Source of the DNA: Solirubrobacterales bacterium 67-14
GTDB lineage: Bacteria > Actinomycetota > Thermoleophilia > Solirubrobacterales > 70-9
Length of the DNA: 38,422 bases
NCBI GenBank assembly: GCA_001897355.1
Contig: MKST01000011.1
Location: 591,527-629,948, forward strand
Direction of reading: 5' to 3'
This document shows, piece after piece, positions 32,336-38,422 of the stretch. The stretch's first letter is position 1. Each line of letters starts with the position of its first letter. A model generated the notes under the pieces. It saw nothing but the letters and a program-made list of their open reading frames with translations. It made no database searches and was not told the DNA's origin. The position numbers were made by a program, and so were the translations under genes.

Positions 32336-32956
32336 CTATCGAAGGGTGTCGCCCGAGGATTCCGGCGTCAGGCTGAACCGTATCCGGGTCGGTGGCAGTG
32401 CATTGTCCGGGTCATCCAAGGCCAGAGTCAGATCGAGGCGCCGGATCGCCCCCGAGTCGGTGTCGGCGAAGAGGTCGAAGTCGGCCGCCGAGAGCGAATC
32501 TTCGAGGTCGGTTCCGGCCCCCATGCCGGCGACTTTGCCCACCTCGCCGCCGCCCGCCTGCTTCAGTGCCTTGGCCAACCCGCCGATGTCGAGGTCGCCG
32601 GATATGTGGTCCGTCTCGGTCCCGCCGACCGTTTCCTCGCCCTCGTACTGGAGGTTGCCGACCAGGGTCCGCAGGCCGTTGTCGGCGCCGAGCGCCTCTC
32701 TGATCTGGGCCATGACCTTGGGGCTGGCCTCGACCTTCCGTTCGTTCAGCACCCGGTCCTCGTAGCCGAGGGCTTGGACCGCGACCACTCCCCCGGAGGC
32801 GTGACCCTCGGCGTTGCCGAAGCCGGAGAGGTGTTCCGGGGTCAGGGCCCTGTCGAGCACCGTGGCCGGGTCCGGATCGCTGTTGCCGCAGGCAGCGAAA
32901 GCCACGGGCAGGGCCAGCAGCAGGGCCAAGGCGAGGGAGATTCGCAGCCGTTCCAA
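32336..32956 (-). CDS. Lipoprotein, LppX/LprG-like
   Basis: From TTG 32956 the product is about 206 residues: a short basic start (ERLR), a hydrophobic signal (ISLALALLLALPVAFAA) and a lipobox-type cysteine (FAAC), so an exported lipoprotein. The mature part (GNSDPDPATVLDRALTPEHLSGF ... GNLQYEGEETVGGTETDHISGDLDIGGLAKAL ... LPPTRIRFSLTPESS) matches the pattern of LppX_LprAFG-type proteins, which bind lipids in a beta-helix cavity. GTG 32992 would also be in frame but lengthens the N-terminus and overlaps the divergent ArsA gene. The TTG start has a TAGCCT box eight bases upstream. It shares an operon with the cation exchanger. Confidence 0.8.
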   Translation of the reverse strand: MERLRISLALALLLALPVAFAACGNSDPDPATVLDRALTPEHLSGFGNAEGHASGGVVAVQALGYEDRVLNERKVEASPKVMAQIREALGADNGLRTLVGNLQYEGEETVGGTETDHISGDLDIGGLAKALKQAGGGEVGKVAGMGAGTDLEDSLSAADFDLFADTDSGAIRRLDLTLALDDPDNALPPTRIRFSLTPESSGDTLR

Positions 32957-32964
32957 GTCGGGGC

Positions 32965-32976
32965 AGGCTATACGCT
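32965..32976. promoter_or_regulatory. Bidirectional promoter: abutting -10 boxes for the lipoprotein and ArsA genes
   Basis: AGGCTATACGCT contains TACGCT on the plus strand (32971-32976; nine bases before ATG 32986) and TAGCCT on the minus strand (32965-32970; eight bases before TTG 32956). The two -10 boxes touch at the central TATA. RNA polymerase could use only one direction at a time. Confidence 0.5.
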
Positions 32977-32985
32977 CGCCTCCTA

Positions 32986-34170
32986 ATGCCACCCCGCACC
33001 ATCCTCTATACGGGCAAAGGAGGCGTCGGCAAGACCAGCGTGGCGGCCGCGACGGCGCGCCGCACCGCCGCCGAGGGCCACCGCACGGTGATCCTCTCGA
33101 CCGACCCCGCCCACAGCCTGTCCGACTCGCTCGGGGTCGAGCTGGGCCCCGACCCGGTCGAGGTGGCGCCCGGCCTCTGGGGCCAGGAAGTGATCGCCGA
33201 AGCGGAGATGCGACGCAACTGGGACCGGGTCGCCGCCTGGATGAGCGGCCTGCTGCAGAGCAAGGGAGTCGACCAGGTCCGAGCCGAGGAATTGAGTGTG
33301 CCGCCCGGCCTCGACGAGCTGTTCTCGTTGCTCCAGATCAAGCGCCACTGGGACGCGGGCGAGTACGACGTGGTGGTGGTCGACTGCGCGCCTTCCGGTG
33401 AGACCCTGCGGCTGCTGGGCTATCCGGAGGTCGCGAGCTGGTGGGTGCGCAAGGTCTTCCCCTGGAACCGCAGCCTGCTGAGCAAGGCCGCGCCGATCGC
33501 CAAGGCGCTGGAGATCCCAATGCCGGAGCCGGAGCTGATGGATGAGGTCGAGCACCTGATCGAGAACCTGCTGGCCATGGACGAGATCCTTCGGGACCAC
33601 GAGCATTGCTCGATCCGCCTGGTCATGAACCCGGACCGGATGGTGATCAACGAAGCCCGTCGGACCTTCACCCACCTCTGCCTCTTCGGGTACCTGACCG
33701 ACGCCGTGATCGTCAACCGGGTCTTTCCCGACGAAGTCGCCGATTCTTACTTCGCCGGCTGGCGCGAGCAGCAGGCCACCCAGCTCCAGACGGTCGAGGA
33801 GGGGTTCGCCCCGGTGCCGGTGCTGACCGCCCGCTACTTCGAGCGGGAGGTACTCGGCGAGGAGATGCACGGTCGCCTGGCCGGGGACCTCTACGGGCAG
33901 ATCGACCCCTCCGGCCTGCTCCACCAGGGCATGCCGCGCGAGGTCACGACCGCAGACGGCCGCACGGTGATCCGCATCCTGGCGCCCTTCACCGAGAAGG
34001 GCGAAGTGAAGCTTCAGCAGGCCGGCGAGGAGTTGATGGTCCAGGTCGGTGAAGCGAGGCGGACTATCATGCTCCCTTCCGGGCTTGCCAGACGCAGTCC
34101 GACCAAGGCCTCATTCGAGGACGAGACCCTGGAGATCACCTTCGAGGATCCAGATGCCGCCCAAGCCTGA
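32986..34170 (+). CDS. ArsA-family ATPase with C-terminal HSP20-like domain
   Basis: This 394-residue protein has a deviant Walker A/P-loop TGKGGVGKTS (9-18), switch I DPAHSLSDSLG (40-50), and VVVVDCAPSGETLRLLGYPE around 125-145, all as in ArsA/Get3 ATPases. ArsA's arsenite-binding cysteines and the Get3 zinc CxxC are not evident, so arsenite pumping is unlikely. Residues about 315-394 (DGRTVIRILAPFTEKGEVKLQQAGEELMVQVGEARRTI ...) form an alpha-crystallin/HSP20-like domain seen in bacterial ArsA paralogues. It may handle client proteins at the membrane; this is inference. ATG 32986 sits behind a TACGCT box. The next gene starts inside its 3' end. Confidence 0.9.
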   Translation: MPPRTILYTGKGGVGKTSVAAATARRTAAEGHRTVILSTDPAHSLSDSLGVELGPDPVEVAPGLWGQEVIAEAEMRRNWDRVAAWMSGLLQSKGVDQVRAEELSVPPGLDELFSLLQIKRHWDAGEYDVVVVDCAPSGETLRLLGYPEVASWWVRKVFPWNRSLLSKAAPIAKALEIPMPEPELMDEVEHLIENLLAMDEILRDHEHCSIRLVMNPDRMVINEARRTFTHLCLFGYLTDAVIVNRVFPDEVADSYFAGWREQQATQLQTVEEGFAPVPVLTARYFEREVLGEEMHGRLAGDLYGQIDPSGLLHQGMPREVTTADGRTVIRILAPFTEKGEVKLQQAGEELMVQVGEARRTIMLPSGLARRSPTKASFEDETLEITFEDPDAAQA

Positions 34171-34546
34171 GCAAACCGAACAGCAGCCCGGAGCCGACCG
34201 CTTCTGGGGCCAGTTCTCGCAGTCGAAAGCCGGCCGCAGTACCGCCGGTGAGGAAGCGGGACCCGAAGCCGGCGGAGCCTCCGACCCCGGCCAGGGCGGC
34301 CAGCCCGGCCATGGCGACTGCCTCGAGTGGTGCCCGATCTGCCGTTCGGCCGAACTCTTCCGCAACACCGTTTCGCCGGAGCTCCGGCAGCAGGCGGAGT
34401 CGATCCAGCACGAGGCGATCGGCGTCCTCAAGGCCTTCCTCGACGCCTACGCCGACAAGGCCGGCGGTGAGCCAGGCGCCCCGGCAGCCGGCCACGATCC
34501 GGAAGAACCTCCGACCCCCAAGGTCACCGACATCCCCCTCGATTGA
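34154..34546 (+). CDS. Small Cys-motif protein coupled to the ArsA-like ATPase
   Basis: This is a 130-residue protein of unknown function. An N-terminal disordered region (1-55, Gly/Pro/Gln) is followed by GDCLEWCPICRSAELFRN, with C56, C60 and C63 in a C-x3-C-x2-C pattern, then a helix (VSPELRQQAESIQHEAIGVLKAFLDAYADKA, about 73-103) and a Pro-rich tail. Three cysteines suggest a metal or redox site, perhaps completed by H53 or another subunit. I recall similar CxxCPxC proteins beside actinobacterial ArsA paralogues. ATG 34154 lies 17 bases inside the ArsA-like gene, so the two are coupled and probably function together. Confidence 0.8.
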   Translation: MPPKPEQTEQQPGADRFWGQFSQSKAGRSTAGEEAGPEAGGASDPGQGGQPGHGDCLEWCPICRSAELFRNTVSPELRQQAESIQHEAIGVLKAFLDAYADKAGGEPGAPAAGHDPEEPPTPKVTDIPLD

Positions 34547-34558
34547 GATGGGCAGTCG

Positions 34559-34605
34559 GTGAAGTAAGGAAAGTTGGCAATAGTTGCCAACTTTCCTTAC
34601 TTCAC
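34559..34605. terminator. 22-bp perfect palindrome between convergent genes, probable bidirectional terminator
   Basis: The arms 34559-34580 and 34584-34605 are exact complements (GTGAAGTAAGGAAAG...) with a three-base loop TAG. It lies 12 bp after the Cys-motif gene. The PPK2 stop codon (TGA, 34602-34604) is inside the right arm. The arm is polypyrimidine but no true U-tract follows. Confidence 0.7.
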
Positions 34606-35360
34606 TTCTTCGGGGGTTCGATGTCCCAGCGCCTCATGCCTTCTTCCATCGCCTCGTTTAGCGCCTCGATCACCGCGACCCGGGCGTAGCGTTTGTTCTC
34701 GGCCGGGATGATCGTCCAAGGGGCATCTTCGGTAGAGGTCTTCTCGAACATGTCCTCGACCGCCTCCTCGTAGAGGCCGCGCTTCTCGCGGTTGCGCCAG
34801 TCCTCCTCGGTCAGTTTCCACTGCTTGAGCGGGTCGTCGGCCCGAGCCTCGAAACGCTTCAGCTGCTCTTCGTCGGAGAGGTGGAGCCAGAACTTGACCA
34901 GGATCGTCCCCTCGTCGGTCATCGCCTGCTCGAAGTTGCGGATCTCGCGATAGGAGCGCTTCCACTCCTTCTTGGTCGCGAATCCTTCGATCCTTTCGAC
35001 CAGCACCCGGCCGTACCAGGAGCGATCGAAGACGGCCATCCCGCCCCAGCCCGGCAGGGCGGGCCAGAAACGCCAGAGGAAGTGATGTCTCTTCTCATCG
35101 TCGGTCGGGGCGGCGAACTGGGCGACCCGGACGTGGCGGGGGTCCATCGGGTAGACGAGGCGCTTGATCGCCCCGCCCTTGCCGGAGGCGTCCCAACCCT
35201 CGAAGATCACGCAGACCGGCGGCCCGATCTTGCCCGAGCCGATCTGCCCGCCGATCGTGAGGCGCAGGGCGGCAAGCCGATCCTGTGCGGCATCCAGCCG
35301 CTCCTCCCCTTCTTCCTTGGAGTACTTGAGCGAAAGGTCAACTTCGTCGAGGCGTCCCAT
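34602..35360 (-). CDS. ppk2: Polyphosphate kinase 2 (PPK2) family phosphotransferase
   Basis: This 252-residue enzyme transfers phosphate between polyphosphate and nucleotides. Walker A GWDASGKGGAIKRL (55-68), the lid-side RHVRVAQFAAPTDDEKRHHFLWRFW and Walker B FDRSWYGRVLVERIEGF (111-127) are all diagnostic, as is VKFWLHLSDEEQLKRFEARADDPLKQWKLTEEDW. It is a single-domain member. Class I to III cannot be assigned safely, so direction (ATP/GTP synthesis or AMP phosphorylation) is open. ATG 35360 has a GATAAT box eight bases upstream. Its stop lies inside the 22-bp palindrome. Confidence 0.93.
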   Translation of the reverse strand: MGRLDEVDLSLKYSKEEGEERLDAAQDRLAALRLTIGGQIGSGKIGPPVCVIFEGWDASGKGGAIKRLVYPMDPRHVRVAQFAAPTDDEKRHHFLWRFWPALPGWGGMAVFDRSWYGRVLVERIEGFATKKEWKRSYREIRNFEQAMTDEGTILVKFWLHLSDEEQLKRFEARADDPLKQWKLTEEDWRNREKRGLYEEAVEDMFEKTSTEDAPWTIIPAENKRYARVAVIEALNEAMEEGMRRWDIEPPKK

Positions 35361-35368
35361 GACAGGCG

Positions 35369-35374
35369 ATTATC
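35369..35374 (-). promoter_or_regulatory. -10 element of the PPK2 gene
   Basis: GATAAT on the minus strand (one mismatch to TATAAT) ends eight bases before ATG 35360. It is divergent from the MoxR promoter 25 bp away. Confidence 0.45.
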
Positions 35375-35398
35375 GCGCCGCCAACGGACCGCTCGTCG

Positions 35399-35404
35399 TA
35401 TTGT
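35399..35404 (+). promoter_or_regulatory. -10 element for leaderless moxR transcript
   Basis: TATTGT ends seven bases before ATG 35412, and there is no Shine-Dalgarno. Confidence 0.5.
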
Positions 35405-35411
35405 CCAAGTC

Positions 35412-36350
<939 letters not shown>

Positions 36351-36362
36351 GGGCGAGGCGAA

Positions 36363-37793
36363 GTGAGCGAGAAACCCTCAGGAATGGCGGAGCAGATCCT
36401 CGCCTTCTGTGAGGAGCTCCGCTCGGAGGAGGTCGCGATCGGCACCTCCGAGATCCAGGATGCCCTGCGGGCGCTGGAGATCGTGCCGTGGCGGTCCCCG
36501 GTCGATTTCAAGGAGGCGCTCGCGACCACGGTCGCCAAGTCGCCGAAGGACCGTGAGATTTTCGACCTCGTCTTCGACCGGCATTTCTTCCGGGCGACCG
36601 AGGAAGCGGCGCTCGAGTACTCGCCAGAAGGTGGCGAGGGCCGGAAGGCTGCGCTTTCGGACGAAGTCCGCGACGAGCTCAACATGGAGGCGTTGGCCGA
36701 GGCGATCCGGCAGGCGATCGCCGATGGTGACGAGTCGGCGATGAACGAGCTGGCCCGGCTGGCGATCGAGGCTTTCGGCCGGCAGGGCGAGAGCAGCGGT
36801 GTGGTCGGGGTCGACATGCAGCGGATCCGGCGCGGGCTCGGTCTCTCCCCCTCGGCCGACACCGGCGCCGATGGTGAGACCGAGGGCGAACCGCTCGATC
36901 GCGACCAGATCGCCCGCTTCGAGCGCCAGCTGCGCCGCGAACTCCAGCGCCAGCAGATCCAGAAGCAGGGCCAGCTGCCGCCGGCTCGGCCGCTTTCGGA
37001 CCTGAATCGTTCGCTACCGATGCGCGGCGCCCAGGACCTCGCCGCGGTCCACAAGGCGGTCGCCCAGATGAAGCGCCGCCTGGCCACCCTCGGCCACGAC
37101 CCGCGCGGCGCAAAGCGCGGCCGCACGGTGGATGTGCGCCGCACGATGCGTTCCTCGCTGGAGACCGGCGGCGTGCCGCTCAACCTGAAGTACCGGCCGC
37201 GCCGGCCGCGCAAGCCGGAGATCTACGTGCTCTGCGATGTCTCGACCTCGGTCAGCTCGGCCTCGACCTTCTTCCTCTCGGTCCTGCACGCGCTGCATGA
37301 CTCGTTCCGCAAGCTGCGCAGCTTCGTCTTCATCGAGCGGATCTCCGAGGTGACCCAGGTCTTCGAGGACGAGCGTGACTTCACTGCGGTAGCCGAGAAG
37401 ATCACCGCGACCGGCGGGGTTGCTGACATCTCCGGATACACCGACTACGGCCGGGTCTGGAACGAGTTCTACTCCGACGTCTCGGCCGACCTGGGACCAC
37501 GCTCGACCGTGATCGTGCTCGGCGACGCCCGTACCAACGGCCGGCCCCCGGCCGAGGACGCATTCGCCCGGATCGCCGAGCGCGCCAACCGCACCTTCTG
37601 GCTCAACCCGGAGCCGGAGCTGTACTGGAACTACGGCGATTCGGTGATGAGCGCCTACACCCCCTTCTGCGACGGCGCCTTCGAATGCTGGAAGACCGAG
37701 CACCTCGAGCAGTTCGTCGACGTGGTCGCCTCCGGCAAGGTCGACACCGCCGGCTCCACGACTCGCAAGTACACGTCCGGCCACCGCTACTGA
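36363..37793 (+). CDS. VWA-domain protein, CoxE-like
   Basis: This 476-residue protein pairs with the MoxR ATPase. The N-terminal helical part (about 1-130) holds AFCEELRSEEVAIGTSEIQDAL, typical of CoxE. A charged Gln/Arg-rich middle (about 170-210) leads to the VWA domain (about 285-440) with an intact MIDAS motif DVSTS (292-296), IERISEVTQVFEDE, and the later TIVVLGD-type strand (STVIVLGDARTNG). MoxR-CoxE pairs help insert or remodel metal cofactors; CO dehydrogenase is one known client, but no such structural genes are in this window. GTG 36363 is the start, with GGGCGAGG upstream. Confidence 0.9.
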   Translation: MSEKPSGMAEQILAFCEELRSEEVAIGTSEIQDALRALEIVPWRSPVDFKEALATTVAKSPKDREIFDLVFDRHFFRATEEAALEYSPEGGEGRKAALSDEVRDELNMEALAEAIRQAIADGDESAMNELARLAIEAFGRQGESSGVVGVDMQRIRRGLGLSPSADTGADGETEGEPLDRDQIARFERQLRRELQRQQIQKQGQLPPARPLSDLNRSLPMRGAQDLAAVHKAVAQMKRRLATLGHDPRGAKRGRTVDVRRTMRSSLETGGVPLNLKYRPRRPRKPEIYVLCDVSTSVSSASTFFLSVLHALHDSFRKLRSFVFIERISEVTQVFEDERDFTAVAEKITATGGVADISGYTDYGRVWNEFYSDVSADLGPRSTVIVLGDARTNGRPPAEDAFARIAERANRTFWLNPEPELYWNYGDSVMSAYTPFCDGAFECWKTEHLEQFVDVVASGKVDTAGSTTRKYTSGHRY

Positions 37794-37807
37794 CCCGGGT
37801 TCGCCGA

Positions 37808-38080
37808 ATGAGCAACCGGCGAATCCGCGTCCGCCTCCAACCCAAGGCCTCGAAGAACGAGATCAAAGGCTGGAAAGAAGACCCGATCACCGGCGAAAAG
37901 GTTCTTCAAGCCCGCGTCACGGCCCCACCGGTGGACGGCAAGGCCAACAAGGCCTTGATCCAGTTGCTAGCCAAAGAGTTCAAGACCCCCAAATCGAAGA
38001 TCCAGATAGTCCAGGGCGAATCTTCACGCGACAAGCTGGTCGAACTCCCGCTCCCGTCGGGGAAGTCTGGAAGCAGATGA
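37808..38080 (+). CDS. DUF167/YggU family protein
   Basis: This 90-residue protein of the UPF0235/YggU family has unknown biochemical role. The family pattern is clear: VRLQPKASKNEIKG (8-21), LQARVTAPPVDGKANKALIQLLAKEF (34-59) and IQIVQGESSRDKLVEL. ATG 37808 lies 14 bp after the VWA gene. The open frame extends upstream within the VWA gene but without similarity. Its stop overlaps the next ATG (ATGA at 38077-38080), so the last three genes may be one operon. Confidence 0.93.
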   Translation: MSNRRIRVRLQPKASKNEIKGWKEDPITGEKVLQARVTAPPVDGKANKALIQLLAKEFKTPKSKIQIVQGESSRDKLVELPLPSGKSGSR

Positions 38081-38422
38081 CGATGGATGATGAGCTCGAA
38101 GAATTCGGCGAGAGAATCGATGGCGCCCCGCCACCCTCCTCGTTCGTCGATCTCATGCAGCGGCCGGAGGCGAAGGAAACCATTGGCCGGCTGGTCGACC
38201 TATACCGAGGCCGAGAGTTGCTCCCCGGCAATCGTGATGTGCGGTTGGACTGCTGCTGCCCGAAGCGAGAGTCCTGCTGGCGGGACGCCCCAGCTCCCAA
38301 AGACCCCAAGAATTCCGGGATCTCGATCCCGTGGCTGGGCGCCAACTACTTTGACCACCGAATCTTGGTTGCGGGGATCAATTTCAACAATCTCGGTGGA
38401 CTCCATATGCACTACGGGGTGA
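38077..38422 (+). CDS. Protein of unknown function, cut by window end
   Basis: 115 codons are visible from ATG 38077, which overlaps the YggU stop as ATGA. The product begins MTMDDELEEFGERIDGAPPP, then has a helical part (SFVDLMQRPEAKETIGRLVD), a cysteine cluster LDCCCPKRESCWRD (58-71) and a sheet-like segment SIPWLGANYFDHRILVAGIN ending FNNLGGLHMHYGV. Third-position G/C is high in this frame, which supports it over the other open frame here. The cysteines may bind metal or an Fe-S cluster. The IPWxGxxY ... ILVAGINxNNxGG pattern faintly recalls uracil-DNA-glycosylase-like folds, but I cannot assign it. Confidence 0.7.
   Translation, partial: MTMDDELEEFGERIDGAPPPSSFVDLMQRPEAKETIGRLVDLYRGRELLPGNRDVRLDCCCPKRESCWRDAPAPKDPKNSGISIPWLGANYFDHRILVAGINFNNLGGLHMHYGV

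Noticed and set aside
32986..34170. Arsenite-efflux ATPase (arsA) and an arsenic resistance locus
   Set aside because: The ATPase lacks the arsenite-binding cysteines, has an HSP20-like domain, and no arsB, arsC, arsD or arsR is nearby.
38087..38422. Alternative plus-strand frame starting MMSSKNSARESM at the window end
   Set aside because: Its third positions lack the G/C bias, while the frame from ATG 38077 has it and couples by ATGA to the upstream stop.

Overview
The window is high-GC chromosomal DNA whose genes use mostly G/C third positions. I read it as an actinobacterium, most likely class Thermoleophilia, order Solirubrobacterales. The best marker is the secreted protein at 14254-14826 (ALFVALGGGAYAA leader, then GAVxSR / GAVRARHIK-type repeats), a protein style I associate with that order. 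LppX/LprG-like lipoprotein features, Ig-like C-terminal tails and frequent leaderless starts also fit. This is inference from protein style; no 16S or marker tree is possible here. There are no rRNA or tRNA genes, IS elements, CRISPR arrays or prophages that I can support.

Layout. 1-1535 (-): 5' part of a 3-hydroxyacyl-CoA dehydrogenase/enoyl-CoA hydratase fusion. 1780-3500 (+): DEAD-box RNA helicase and a cold-shock protein. 3640-9826 (+): metallo-beta-lactamase-fold protein, Fsr-like MFS exporter, MalY/PatB-type PLP enzyme and a PAS-GAF-GGDEF-EAL c-di-GMP protein, the last three with overlapping ends. 9806-12037 (-): cyclopropane-fatty-acid synthase, second cold-shock protein, PadR regulator. 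12081-14222 (+): RecD2-type helicase. 14254-16529 (-): repeat-type secreted protein and a HipBA pair behind a very AT-rich promoter. 16630-18126 (+): secreted esterase. 18131-20160 (-): ImmA/IrrE protease, XRE-like protein and sigma factor. 20121-21689 (+): FAD amine oxidase. 21758-25099 (-): MacB/LolD-like ABC exporter. 25422-26570 (-): acyl-CoA dehydrogenase. 26712-30875 (+): two uncharacterised small proteins, an arginase-fold protein, PdxH-like oxidase, Bcp peroxiredoxin, methyltransferase and a maltose-type O-acetyltransferase. 30986-32956 (-): small membrane protein, CaCA cation exchanger, lipoprotein. 32986-34546 (+): ArsA-HSP20 ATPase and a Cys-motif partner. 34602-35360 (-): PPK2 kinase. 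35412-38422 (+): MoxR ATPase, CoxE-like VWA protein, YggU protein and a truncated unknown gene.

How parts work together. The two beta-oxidation genes, 25 kb apart, share an 18-bp operator (TTGACT-N4-RGTCAAT), which suggests one TetR-type fatty-acid regulator outside the window. The helicase and two near-identical Csp proteins form a cold/RNA-structure theme. The sigma factor, XRE-like protein and ImmA/IrrE protease look like a proteolysis-controlled transcription switch and are my best candidate for a little-described system. Many transcription units show a TANNNT box 6-7 nt before the start codon, the signature of leaderless mRNA. Four long palindromes without U-tracts lie at 3' ends of genes and probably act as terminators.
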